Source of the DNA: Pristionchus mayeri
Lineage: Eukaryota > Nematoda > Chromadorea > Rhabditida > Neodiplogasteridae
Reading direction: 5' to 3'
Assembly (NCBI GenBank): GCA_036245805.1
Contig: BTRK01000006.1
Coordinates: forward strand, 6,241,613-6,305,612
Length of the DNA: 64,000 bases
Part shown: in pieces, positions 23,674 through 34,839 of the stretch
Layout: every line of letters begins with the position of its first letter
How positions within the stretch are numbered: position 1 is the first letter of the stretch
Made by a program: the position numbers and the translations under genes
Notes under the pieces: generated by a model
Seen by the model: the letters and a program-made list of their open reading frames with translations, nothing else
Database searches by the model: none
What the model was told of the DNA's origin: nothing

Positions 23674-24549
23674 TGTATATATGCTGGTTAGCTCAATTGA
23701 AGCGGAAAACTCCAGCACAGACAAAAATCCAATCAATACGTTTCTAAAATTCACGTATTATTAATTTCAGCACGAAATCGGCATGGCTGCCTACCTTCAC
23801 ATGCTCGCTACATTCTTCTTCGTCCTGGCGCTCTTGTTATCAGGTACGGTAACTATTGATCACTCTAAGCTTTATTTCCAAATATCATTAATTATTTCAG
23901 TATGTATTTTTCAGATGTTTTAAACAATGTGATTTGGACTATTTTTAAATGAAAATGTACTAACTCACAACAATAAATCACTACCCAAAACTATTCCTTG
24001 AAGCATATCTCATACTTGTAAGAAAAAATGCGCAACGTACAGAAGAGCTGAAATATGTTTCACTTGATCCGTTTGTGCTGAGATTTTATGCGAGTTTGAT
24101 TCTCCTTCATGAGCCAGCGAAAAAAAACAATAAAAATGATTAACACATTTGCTAATCGAGCTGTACCATGATGTGAAGCTCTCAGTGCTAACGACGGCAT
24201 TTCAGTGATCGCCGCCTATCTTCTCATCACTTGTGGCGACTCTCGTAGTGAGGGATGCTGCTCGAGGAATGTCGACTACCAAGCGAAGAGTGTCAATGTG
24301 AGTAGAGATTAATGACCAATTCCTTCTTCGAAACTTTGAAGGTTTCATTGAACATTCAAATTAATTAACAATACATTTACGACCGAGATAGTAATCAATA
24401 ATCGCTAACAAAATAATATAACTGAATGCAATAGAAAATATTAACGATTGACTATGTTTCAGACCTGGAACTCTGCTGGTATCATCGTACGAACCTGCGA
24501 CAGGCCCCACTGCAAACCCTTCATCGGAAAGGACGATATGTCGGAGTGA
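21431..24549 (+). CDS. Clc-like (claudin-type) four-pass membrane protein, intact copy 1
   Basis: Eleven exons join in frame to 269 residues: 21431-21491, 21853-21896, 22419-22468, 22536-22626, 22730-22817, 23011-23079, 23189-23251, 23495-23586, 23771-23843, 24206-24297, 24463-24549. All introns are gt/ag. Membrane segments are predicted near residues 9-31, 115-134, 146-168 and 191-218. The long first outer loop carries W34, the claudin signature G49-L50-W51 followed by C54, and C79. These and SLFSPLWQ and HKAVL match what I recall of the nematode Clc-like family (claudin superfamily). The family sits in plasma membranes; claudin relatives act in cell contact or channel regulation, but the exact role here is unknown. 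A cysteine-rich tail (CC at 228-229, C253, C258) ends the protein. TCTCAG directly before the A-ATG could be a trans-splice acceptor. It heads a tandem array of three broken relatives. The absence of stops or frameshifts supports function. Confidence 0.88.
21525..21630. repeat. GAGAGAGC foldback inside Clc intron 1
   Basis: Starts GAGCAATCATTTGACTCTCT and ends GAGAGTCAGACCATTGCTC, so the outer GAGCAAT/ATTGCTC ends are intact. The inner stem is CTCTCTCG...GGCGAGAGA with a short extra duplication (GTGTGCAAAACGAT) in the right arm. It occupies the middle of an intron found only in copy 1. Confidence 0.85.
21686..21754. repeat. Second small palindrome in Clc intron 1
   Basis: TTGGGCACT...TCGGATGAGAAC...ATGACGTCA on the left is mirrored by CGTCATATCGTTCTCATCCG and CCCAGTGCCC on the right. 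The arms are about 30 bases with a spacer of under 20. Confidence 0.82.
23639..23672. repeat. (TA)n microsatellite
   Basis: About 17 TA units in intron 8 of the intact Clc-like gene. Confidence 0.9.
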
Positions 24550-24773
24550 TCTTATATATCTGAATTCTTCCGATATTGAATACATCCAAGACTGGTGCTG
24601 CATTGTCCTCCTCGATGTCCTGTACATACACCATTTTCCTTCATTACTTCGCCATTCGAAATTACAAAGATCTAAGATCATTCTTCCCCGATACTCTCCC
24701 TCACGGGTTTCACTTCCTCTTTTTGATTAATACTTTTCCGGTTTCGATTCTATTTGTGATAATTTCTGTGTGA

Positions 24774-24779
24774 AATAAA
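24774..24779 (+). promoter_or_regulatory. Polyadenylation signal AATAAA, Clc copy 1
   Basis: AATAAA lies 225 bases after the stop. The same GTGAAATAAATTATTGCAAT context follows copies 2 and 3 at equivalent places, so the 3' untranslated region was duplicated with the gene. Confidence 0.6.
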
Positions 24780-26068
24780 TTATTGCAATTACTGTCAAAG
24801 AATTGCTCGGCTAGAGAGCCCTTCATCTGCGAGAGAGATATCACGAATGAAGGAGTACAATTCTTGCTAAGCATTCGTACACTAAACCGCGTCACTTACC
24901 GAATCCAACCTTCCATAATCTCCGAATGTCCGGCTACGCCCTCTTCCGAACAATCCTGCTCCTCTCTCTTCTCATCGTAGCTGGACTGCCGCTCTCCGCA
25001 TTATCGCTATTCTCACACGTTGTGGCAGGTTTGAAAATGTTGTATTGACAATTCTAAATTAGTCGTTGCGGCGTTCTGCAAGATATGGCTCTCTTCATCA
25101 TGCGCGCTTTTTCATCGGTCAGACCTGCGACCGGTCTTGCACGAAGATTTATTGCGAAGCCCTTTGGGTGTCAAAACAATCAAAATGCCAACCCTAGCAG
25201 CCATCCCTTGTGCAACAACACAATAATTTTGTTTTGTTTTTAATGACTACGCAAAGAGCCTCACATCGGGAAATAAACGAAAACGCTTGGTATTGGGCGT
25301 TTATTGAAACATATTTTATTCTGTAATAATGTATTCATTGAAAAGTCGAAAAAATGTTATGTTTCAGTTGATGCATATTGCCATTCTAGCTGATGACCTT
25401 CCTCTTTGGGCTAATTGACATTGTCGTCGGTAATCAAACATAAATTAGTTCCGAAAAAATAATGAGAAACTCATCCCTAAACTAAGTGCGTACATCCGAT
25501 TCAATTTCCACAATTTGTTTTCCAATTACCACCCAAATCTACCCATGTATTCAACAAATCAAACAAATCAAAAATCAAAGATCAACTTAGTTCCCTTCAG
25601 GCATCTGTTCTCCCTGCTTCCCTCCCAACTCGTTGCTGTACGTCGTGGTCATCTTCATGACGAGTGAGCGCATTTTGAGAAGACATTTTGAAATTAGTGC
25701 TTGGGCGAACAGAGGATGTTGAAAAATGTTTTTTTTGCTCACTGAGAATGATGACGAGTGGAATTCGACATTGCTGACCGTTCAACCACTCACTACTCTT
25801 GCATCTGTTCCATGAGCACCTTCAATTAATTTGTTTTATTTTGTCTTCCGTCCACATGTCACCACTATCAATTTTCTTCAAAACCTGACCAATTTATCGA
25901 ACCGACGAAACATATCGAAAACTTAGAAGATAAGAAAATGCTAGTTTCTAATCAAACCATTTCTTGAAGGTGTCTGCTCCCTCCTCGCTGACATCATCTT
26001 CCTCTATGCGTCGCAGAAACCCGACAACCAGGCGATCGTCGTCGACAATATCGTGTATCCAGCGAAAC

Positions 26069-26580
26069 GGGGGGCGGACAAAACCGCAACGGACAAAACC
26101 GCAACGGATCACCGTTCGCAGGAGATTAGATGAAACAACCTGGGAGTTGTTGCTTTGTTATCATTATACCCTCTACTAGATCACCCTGATTAGAACCTCT
26201 AATTAGGCGAGCTTGCGTTTCACTCCTTCTCTTTGATAGTCCAAAATTGAATATTTGCGTAGAAAATCATGGTTAGATAAACACCGAATGCCGTAACCAA
26301 TTAATCATCATGTTGTTGGGTAACATTTGTTCCTTGGGTACTGGAATATATTTTGTTTTCTGCATTTAGTGTATATCTAAGCATGATTTTTCACTTAAAT
26401 AACGAATTTTAGACCATGAACCACTATACGCTGATAGAGAGTGAAATGCAATATTGCCTAATTAGAGGATCTAATCAGGGTGATGTAGTAGAGGGCATAT
26501 TGATAACAAAGTAACAACTCCCAAGTTGCTAGTTCAAATCTCCAGCGAACGGCGATCCGTTGCGGTTTTGTCCGCCCCCC
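26069..26580. mobile_element. 512-bp foldback element with perfect 8-bp target duplication
   Basis: Ends are GGGGGGCGGACAAAACCGCA and TGCGGTTTTGTCCGCCCCCC, flanked by AGCGAAAC on both sides (26061-26068, 26581-26588). The inverted similarity continues inward for about 150 bp (for example AGATCACCCTGATTAGA and TCTAATCAGGGTGATGTAG). The left end has a short internal duplication of CGGACAAAACCGCAA. It lies at the exon 8/intron boundary of Clc copy 2. No transposase is encoded. The 8-bp duplication suggests a hAT- or P-like mobiliser (inference). Confidence 0.92.
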
Positions 26581-27001
26581 AGCGAAACTGTAACTTAAGA
26601 ATTAAATCACGTTGAATTAAATCATGTCAATGATCTCTGATCTACCAATTCAGTAAGCGGTCATTGCATCACGTAGTGGGGCCATAATTTTTTCTAATAT
26701 ATCATGTAATGCAATTTACACTGAATTACTTAACTCAAGCAGTCAGAACACACGCAAACTCGATTTCATTTTCTATTCAGCATGAGATCGGAATGGCTGC
26801 CTATCTACACATGCTCGCAACATTCTTCTTCGTCTCGGCACTCTTGTTATCAGGTATGGCAACTCGGCTGACTCTACAGACATTTTCATCCAATAGTTTC
26901 GTCATATGACTACTAATTAGTATGGTTAGACCACCAATGATGATCAATGATTAGTCAGCGATCATTGGTTTTTTTTTAAACTGAGATCAACGTGCTATCG
27001 A

Positions 27002-27324
27002 TAGAGTTCTCTTGTTGGAAAATTTGCCGATTTTCCAATAACGAGAACAAAGGGGTCTCTCACTCATCTCATTTTCCAATAACGTCCATTGTGTGGTGGA
27101 ATTTTCCAATAGCTTATTGGAAAACTATTGGAAAATTTTCGATTGAGTTTCAACAATCAATGATCCCTTGTCCCTTCGCTTTCTTATTGGAAAATCATTT
27201 TCCAATAATTTTCCAATAAGAGGCCATTTCCAATAAGCGGCCGCCTCATTTTGCGGCGTTATTGGAAAATGAGAGGGAGGGGGGTAATTTTCCAATAACG
27301 ATTTTTTCCAACAAGAGAACTCTA
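27002..27324. mobile_element. 323-bp MITE with 8-bp target duplication and ATTGGAAAAT array (family C)
   Basis: Ends are TAGAGTTCTCTTGTTGGAAA and TTTCCAACAAGAGAACTCTA, flanked by GCTATCGA at 26994-27001 and 27325-27332 (perfect 8 bp). The interior carries about a dozen copies of TTATTGGAAAAT or its complement in both orientations, like the subterminal transposase-binding arrays of hAT elements. It sits in intron 9 of Clc copy 2. A relative is at 58782-58979 and an end fragment at 52272. Confidence 0.93.
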
Positions 27325-28729
27325 GCTATCGACTTTTCAACAAATTACTGCCTAAAAATCGTTCACTGAAACATATCTGCTGGTTGATCGCGAAGCAATG
27401 AGGTAATGCACAGAATTAAAATAGGTTTCAGTATTTCGATTTGATTTGAAATTTCCAACGAATTTAGTGCTGCTGCCGCCGCGTATTTAAATCAATCACT
27501 AATACTAATTACAAGCGTGCATTAGTAGCTTCATCAATTCATCGTATTTTGTCAACTATGAATTCCACGATATTTCAGTGATCGCTGCCTATCTTCTCAT
27601 CATTTGTGGTGCTCGCAGTGAGGGATGCTGCTCGAGGAAAGTCGACTACCAGGCGAAGAGCGTCAATGTGAGGAGAGATCAAAGATCAAAGACAAATCTA
27701 AGCCTATGACGGCAAATCTTGTTTCATGATAACGTAAACCGAGCATAATGTTTTCACGACAAGACATCATTGTCCTGCGCCTATTTAGAGTTAACTATGC
27801 ACTAGTTTGCCTGATATTTATTTAAAAGTTATTCAACTATTTGTATTGCATAAAACATAATACATTGTGAAGATATATTGCTGAAGATATATTTCAATCC
27901 GCAACAGAGTGCATTTCAGACCTGGAACTCGGCTGGGATCATTGTGCGAACTTGTGACAGACCCCACTGTAAACCCTTCATTGGAAAGGACGATATGTCG
28001 GAGTGATCTTAGATATTTGAATTCATCCGATATTGAATGCATCCTAGACTCGTGCTGTAGACCCCTTCCCGATGTCCTGTACAGACAATTCTTCATAATT
28101 TAAACACCATTCGAAAGAGCAAAGATCATTCCACCCTGATACTCCCCCGTCACGGGTTATGCTTCATCTTTTGATTTATATTTCTTCCGGTTTCGATTGC
28201 ATTTGTGATAATTTCGTTGTGAAATAAATTATTGCAATTCTTGTCAATATATCGGCCAACCAGAGAATCCTTCATCTACTCAGATCTGAGAGAAATTACG
28301 AATGAAGGGATGCATCTCTTACTAAGCCTTTCGTACACTAAACTGCATCACTTAGGGAATCCGACCATAATCTCCGCACGTCCGGCTACGCCCGCTTCCT
28401 AACAATCCTGCTCCTCTCTCATCATCGTAGATGGACTAAGGTTCACCGCATTCTCGCCTCTGTGGCAGGTTTGAACATTTTTTATTGAAATTTCTAAATT
28501 AGTCGTTGCGGCGTTCTGTAAAAGATGGCTCTATTCATCAGTGCTTTTTCATCGGTCAGACAGACGCGCGAGCATGCAGCATGCAGAGTTCTTGCGAAGC
28601 CATTAGGGTTGACAATTTTCAAAGAACCAACATGCCAGCCCTAGACGACATCCCTTGGGCGATCACATTTTTGTTGATCTTCATACGTAAATATCACGCC
28701 ATTCACGTAAATCGAGCTATTGGGGTGTC

Positions 28730-29661
28730 CGGAAAGTTCGTATAATGCTTCGGAAAAAAGTCAGTTCGCGATCAAATGCAGTGATTGCGCAATCTGTTTG
28801 TCAACAATGTATTGCATCATTCTGACGTTGAGTAGAGAGAGGATTTAATCAGTCTCCTAGTTGCTACATTGATTCTTGTGATGGACTCCCATCTCTACCT
28901 CCGAGCAGTTTTACTTCATTACTACCGTCTTGGCCGATCCGTGAAGGAGGCCCACTCCGCCCTGGCCCAATCGGAAGGAGCTGACGCCCCCTCCATACCC
29001 TTCTGCTATAAGTGGTTCTCCCGCTTCAAGAAAGGGGAGTTTGGTCTCGATGATCAACCCCGCTCTGGACGCCCTCCCTCCCTCGATCAGCCTCTCGTTC
29101 TCCGCACACTGAAGCGCAAGCCCATGGCCAGTGTGCGTGAGTTGAAGAAGGATACTGGTACTCCCAGATCAACGGTGTCCGATATCCTCCATCGATCTGG
29201 GAAGAAGCCGAAACTCCCACAAGTGATTCCCCATGACCTCTCCCCCGAACAGCTGAAAAATCGTGTTCAAGTCTGTCGGGAATTACTCCATCGTAGATCC
29301 AATCTTCGATGGGTCAATTCCATCATCGCTACAGATGAGAAGTGGATCACGTACGATAACCCTGTGAGGAGACTGCAATGGGTGGATGCAGATGAGAAGT
29401 CCAAGCCCGTTCCGAAGAAGGAAGAGCACGGAAAGAAGGAACTCCTCTGCTTCTTCTTCTCAGTGCTCGGTCCCATCTACGGGGAGATCCTCGCCCCTGG
29501 CACCAGCATCAATGCCGACCTCTTCTCTGAACAACTGGAAGATGTCGCGATCAGAGTCCCTCCCAGACTCCTGAACCAGGGCAAAATTCTTCTTCTGATG
29601 GACAATGCTCGCCCTAAAAAATAAAAACAAAAAAATTATACGAACTTTCCGGACACCCCAA
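28730..29661 (+). mobile_element. mariner transposon, internally deleted (932 bp)
   Basis: Same family and terminal repeats as 183-1425, flanked by TA at 28728-28729 and 29662-29663. About 310 bp encoding the transposase C-terminus are missing between GACAATGCTCGCCC and the 3' end. It is inserted in the left arm of foldback FB1, so it is younger than FB1. Confidence 0.95.
28869..29624 (+). pseudogene. mariner transposase, C-terminally truncated
   Basis: An open frame of 251 residues has the helix-turn-helix region (residues 1-110), the linker VIPHDLSPEQ, the first catalytic D in IIATDEKW and the second in LLLMDNARP. It then ends after two lysines at a deletion junction. The third catalytic D and about 85 C-terminal residues are lost, so it cannot catalyse transposition. 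It may still bind the terminal repeats and act as an inhibitor (speculation). It is over 95 % identical by eye to the copy at 247-1276, but without that copy's frameshift. Confidence 0.93.
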
Positions 29662-30799
29662 TAAATTCCCCATTTCTCGGATTTGACCAAACACGGGTAT
29701 CTGAAGTATTTTGAGGAATGAGTAGCTCCACCTCTACCAGAAAGGTCCTGAGAACTTCATTTGCGTACCATCATTCTGAAGGTCATGGCACCGGGTCGTT
29801 GGTTCTGGTACCAACCTTTAACATTGATTTTCTCAGTTATCCTGCACTTTTGGTGAAAATTGCTCCCTGAGTGACCCCCAGTACTTTTCAGAGCTCTATC
29901 CATGTGTACAAACTAGAACTCATGAAAATGGCTTTTAACAGTGCTGCATTCATGACCAATTATCTCGAAAATCTATCGAAAGGCGCAGCTGAAATTTCAG
30001 GTTCGTATAGTACTTTATGAGAGCTTTAAAATGAGGGGTTTGCGGTCTCTGAGAGAGGAGCACAAATACCTCTTTGGTAGCTTTGAAGTTTCGAGTCAAT
30101 TTGAAGTCGTTTTATTAGTTGCAGACCGCGCGTTTTCTCAGGCGCGACATATAATGAAGGGGTGATTTCATTTTTCAACTATGTTTCAGAAATTTATGAA
30201 ATATTATTCAATCAATAATGAATGAAATGTATTTAGGTTACCGTTGAAACACAGTTGAAAAATGAAATTACTCCTTCATTCTACGTCGTGCCTGAGTAAA
30301 CGCGCGGTCTGCAACTAATAAAACGCCTTCAAATTGACTCGAGACTTCAAAGCTACCAAAGAGGTATTTGTGCTCCTCTCTCAGAGACCGCAAACCCCTC
30401 ATTTTAAAGCTCTCATAAAGTACTATACGGACCTGAAATTTCAGCTGCGCCTTTCGATAGATTTTCGAGATAATTGGCCATGAATGTAGCACTGTTAAAA
30501 ACCATTTTCATGAGTTCTAGTTTGTACACATAGATAGAGCTCTGAAAAGTACTGGGGGTCACTCAGGAAGCAATTTTCACCAAAAGTGCAGGATAACTGA
30601 GAAAATCAATGTTAAAGGTGGGTACCAGCACCAACGACCCGGTACCAGGACCTTCAGAATTTGGGTATGGCAATAGGAAGTCGGGCTATTGTTTAGGGAC
30701 ACTAGTAGAGCATAAAACCGAAGAAACCTCGGTTTGGGTAATTCTGTCAAATCCGACATTGAGATCAATTCTTAGGTGAATGGCGTGATATACGCAAAT

Positions 30800-31680
30800 C
30801 GAGAAAAAAACGTCAGCGATTGGTATTGGGCGTTTATTGAAACATATTTTATTCTGTAATCATGTATTCATTGAAAAGTCGAAAATAGGTTATGTTTCAG
30901 TTGATGCATATTGTCATTGTAGCTGAAGATCGATTAATGGAAGTGATGCTGTCGGCACAAAGAAAACATTAAACGTTTTGCATTTTTATAAACAAAAAAT
31001 ATAAAAATTATTTAAGATCAATCCAAAAACATGAAACATCAGAGAATGCTCGAAATGATTGTTTTTCCTCGTCTGAAAAGGCAATTTCCGAATCGTCCAC
31101 GTACATCTTCCTAGTGGCGTGCGGAGGAGTGCTCGAACGATTAGCGCTTATAGAAAGACACGCGTTCAGTTCTTGTGACTAAGATATGCTTTTACAAGAA
31201 TCACCTCTCATTATACGCGTTGTTTCACTGTTCAGAGATGCGTAAGTTCTTAAAGTATACTGACAAACCCTGCCGCAATATCATAATATTTCTTTTTTTT
31301 AAAATCAGATGTAATATCGTTACCAAACAACACAATTAGATCCAACAGAAACAAAAGTAGTCTGGAAATAGAAAAAAAAAAAAAAGATCAAGTCGAAGTT
31401 TCCTTTATTGTAAGAACATTGTCGTAAAAATATAAATAATATTATCTGACATTTGCATCGCTTCTGATATGTGTTGCTAATGCAAGAATGCGCAGCGTGT
31501 GAAAATAATTATAGCCGGGATACCTTTTGGTTGTCGCCCGATGGTTATCATCCCGCATAGTGATGACAATTGCCGAAATATCATCGTATGTTTCACATGG
31601 GAAACAACACTGAATATAAATTAATCTATTTGATTGAGTGACGGCTCTTCTTTCAAAAATATAAAAAAATAACAGCCATT
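30800..31680 (+). other. Clc copy 3 intronic remnant, no exon
   Basis: About 30810-30925 matches copy 2 at 25270-25395 (ATTGGGCGTTTATTGAAACA and following), so this is ancestral gene sequence. The rest, to the exon 5 acceptor near 31686, contains an A-rich run near 31372 and no recognised exon. Confidence 0.55.
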
Positions 31681-32538
31681 TACAGTTCGACGATTCGGTG
31701 ATGAAGGAGATTCGCGAGTCGATGGGCAATGCCGACAAGAACAGCAATTATAATAGATTCAGCTGCACACATTCCTGCGTGAGCGAAGTTTTAAACATTT
31801 GCAATTAGCAGATGCGGCCTTCTGCGAGAGATATGATAGCTTATAGCCACAGACAATGTCTAACTTGGTTAGGAAAATGATGAATATAAACTTATAAACG
31901 CAATAGAACATAAACACAATGGGAAAACTAGAATCTAAAGAGTCTTTAATTCTTGGCATGCCTTCTGGTCCTAACATTTCGTCATTATCTTCAAAATCAG
32001 GAAATATTTTATTTCAGCCCAGCACAAGGTGGTACTCTTCTTCGGTGTATTTACCTTTCTGTTCGGACTCATCGGCATTGTGATTGGTAATTTGACATTA
32101 CGCAAATTAGAACATGATCTAGTCAAGGAGTTCCCAAACTGCACAATCACAAATATACAAATCAAAGATCAAAGATCTAACTTTTTTCCATTCAGGAATC
32201 TGCTCTCCTTGCTTCCCTCCATGCTTCCCTTCTCTATGTCGTTGCCATCTTCATGACGAATGAGCGATTTTTGTCCAGAAAATTTGCGATGAACAGTGGC
32301 ATTACGTTATGATTTGATGATTTATCGCAGTTTTCTGACTAATGCGATTTTTTCGTGATTTTAAATGCACAAATCTGGTCAAAAGCCGCGCAATTTCAGC
32401 TGAAAACATAATTTAATTAGTTTTTACGCTCCCGGGGATGCCTTTTTGAGTGAAGATTACTAAAGATTCAAATCCATGGATCTGTCAAGTTTATTATATA
32501 TCAACTCTACTCGGTATCTACTATGAATAATACCCTTT

Positions 32539-33653
32539 CAGTCCGCATGTAGTTGTTAACAGATGAAGTCTGAGAGAACCGAGATACCTCCGTACAACGA
32601 AAAAATGAAAATTTGTCTCCAGGGGTACTTTTTCACGTAGATCACGAAAATCGACCTTTGGAAGGCGTATCTCTGACCCCTCATTCTCTGTGTCGCGCCG
32701 AAGTGGGCGGTTGGTTTTTGAAACTTTTGAACGGCTTATCTGAACCCCGTACCTTTAAAGTTATTCTGAAAGATCTCGACGAGATAAGCATTTTTCCTGT
32801 TGGGAGTGAAGGGCTAGCTCATCTGTGAAAAAAGTTATGATCGTTTGAAATTTCAAAATTGCCATCCTGAAATTTTTTTCAAAATAATACATTTTAGTTT
32901 CACTTCTATTAGATTCAGCGTGCTTTTTTACCCCTAGAGCCACATTTTCAGGGAAATTGAAAGGGATGTATTCCGCGAAATTTTCAAAAGAATATGGCAA
33001 TGTCGAGATTCTTTGGCCAAAAATTACGATTTTTTAAGCCTACAAACTTTCATTCACGTTTTGGTGAGGAGATATATGCAAATTCGTTTTCTACGGGTCG
33101 AAATACGTCAGAAAAACTTCAACCCGGCTTATTCTGAGATTTGTCATTTTTGGCCTCAAAATATTTTTGGTAAAAAAATCTCGACATTGCCATATTCAAT
33201 TGAAAATTTCGCAGAATACATCCCTTTCAATTTCCCTGAAAACCTGGCTCGAGGGGTAAAAAAGCACGCTGAATCCAATGGAAATGAAACTAAAATGTAT
33301 TATTTTGAAAAAATTTTCAGGATGCCAATTTTGAAATTTCAAACGATCATAACTTTTTTTCACAGATGAGCTAGTACTTCACTCCCAACAGGAAAGATGC
33401 ATATCTCGTCGAGATCTTTCAGAATAACTATAAATGTACGGGGTTCGGATAAGCCTTTCAAAAGTTTCAAAAACCGACCGCCCAATTCGGCGCGACACAG
33501 AGAATGAGGGGTCAGAGATACGCCTTCCAAAGGTCGATTTTCGTGATCTACATGAAAAAGTACCCCTGGAGACAAATTTTCATTTTTTCGTTGTACGGAC
33601 CATGTAGGGAGTTTCTCGATTTTCTCAGAATTCCTCTGTTAATACACGAACTG
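32539..33653. mobile_element. Long foldback FB2 (about 1.1 kb)
   Basis: The left arm (through ATTTGTCTCCAGGGGTACTT and TCTCTGACCCCTCATTCTCT) is mirrored by the right arm ending CGTTGTACGGACCATGTAGG. The arms are about 470 bp with roughly 95 % identity in the inner part and more indels at the outer ends. The spacer is about 150 bp near 33020-33170. No target duplication could be assigned. Open frames on the two strands are the same arm sequence read from either side. Confidence 0.88.
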
Positions 33654-33771
33654 ACAATTGGTCAAACTTCGGAGAAATTGAGGTTGTGAAAATTGTTTTT
33701 TTTAACTTTATCGAAGTCTGGCTTTTTCAATAGAAACTAAGTCATCTGTCACAGAAACTTCTCAAGTAACA

Positions 33772-34817
33772 CATATTTACCACTGTTAAGCAAATTAAGT
33801 CGTGATGGATTGAATACATTCTGAATATTGATGATAAGGTTTGTCGCGGAATGTCGGGTTTTGGGTAGCAGATATTTCCTTCGCCAATATTTTTCCTATA
33901 TATATATGAGTGATTGTTCTTTCATATTATGAAATAAAAATCCATTGCAAGTTTCCTGCGTGATGGTGAAAACAATTGTTTTTTTGATTTTGAATTCGGT
34001 TTCGCGTAAATAGTATTTATATTTGATGTTCCTGTGAAAAGTTGTCAACATAAAAGTTGCAGGAAATAATTTTCCGCACATTTTGAGCTCTTTTTCACAT
34101 CTGTAGCTTGTCTAGAAGCTGAAATATAGCATAGCCAGGTTAAAAACCGGAAATTTCATAAAAGCCGGTTCTGGGACCAGTGACCTATATTTTTCGAATT
34201 CATCTATCCTGGGTAGTCTCCCATCACAGCATAGGCGAGAAAGGCGACAATTTTTTGGAAAATGTTCCCACCTCCACTGACTATATCGCGAGTCAGTGGA
34301 TGTAAAACGGACCCATCGGGAACATTTTACAAAAAGTTGTCTCCGTTCTCGCCTATATTGTGGTGGGAGAATACCTAGGAGTGATGAATTCGAAAAATAT
34401 AGGCCATTGGTCCCAGAGCCGGCATTTAGGAATTTTCCGGTTTTGAACCCGGCTATACTGTATTTCAGCTTCCAGACAAGCTAGAGAGGTGGCAAATGGC
34501 TCAAAATGTGCAGAAAATTATTTCCTGCAACTTTTAAGTTGAAGACTTTTCACTGGAACAACAAATAAAAATTATATTTCCGTAAAACAGAATTTAAAAT
34601 CAGAAAATAATTGTCTTCACCATCACGCAGGAAACTTTCACGGGAGTTTTATTGTATATTATGAAAGAACACTCATGCATATGTATAGGAAAAATAGTGG
34701 CGAAGGAATTATCTGCTACCCAAAACCCGATTTTCCGCGACAAACTTGGTCATATGATAAATATTCAGAATAAAATCAATCCATGTCACCTTATGTTGCT
34801 TTATAGTAACAAATATA
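33772..34817. mobile_element. Long foldback FB3 (about 1.05 kb)
   Basis: The arms mirror TTTGTCGCGGAAWRTCGGGT, GTTGCAGGAAATAATTTTC and GACCARTGRCCTATATTTTT around a short loop near 34275-34310 (GACTATATCGCGAGTCAGTG). The inner part is shared, in the inverted arrangement, with FB5 and FB7. Outer arm ends are diverged. Confidence 0.86.
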
Positions 34818-34839
34818 TCGCCTCCCTAATAAATTAGTA

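Larger units (their letters stand above)
24925..28006 (+). pseudogene. Clc-like copy 2, broken by exon loss and frameshift
   Basis: Recognisable parts relative to copy 1: exons 1 and 2 fused without an intron (24925-25028, with one extra base so the W-Q end is shifted), a fragment of exon 6 (about 25392-25429), exon 7 (25601-25663), exon 8 (25970-26061), exon 9 (26781-26853), exon 10 (27579-27667, one codon shorter) and exon 11 (27920-28006). Exons 3-5, with the GLW-C signature, are absent. The donor after exon 8 reads gc instead of gt and abuts a 512-bp insertion. Exons 7-11 remain open and could be translated from a shorter message, but the loss of the first loop argues for a pseudogene. 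The poly-A signal is at 28223-28228. Confidence 0.85.
28693..30789. mobile_element. Long foldback FB1 (about 1165 bp without its nested mariner)
   Basis: The left end ATCACGCCATTCAC and the right end GTGAATGGCGTGAT are inverted repeats, and the arms run inward for about 550 bp to a loop near 30190-30240 with about 95 % identity by eye. Flanks are ATACGTAAAT (28683-28692) and ATACGCAAAT (30790-30799), a 10-bp duplication with one mismatch. A mariner at 28730-29661 split the left arm. Long arms and a 9-11 bp duplication fit Mutator-like foldbacks (inference). No protein is encoded. Confidence 0.85.

Noticed and set aside
24361..24681. Minus-strand 106-residue frame
   Set aside because: It is the antisense of Clc exon 11 and its 3' region; the same shadow appears behind copy 2.
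28869..29624. Reading the 251-residue mariner frame as a complete active transposase
   Set aside because: The third catalytic aspartate and C-terminus are deleted and the frame ends at the deletion junction.
32613..33575. Matching 71-residue frames on opposite strands beginning MSPGVLFHVDHENRPLEG
   Set aside because: They are the two arms of FB2 read from either side. No start context, introns or homologue were recognised, so a protein function is not supported.
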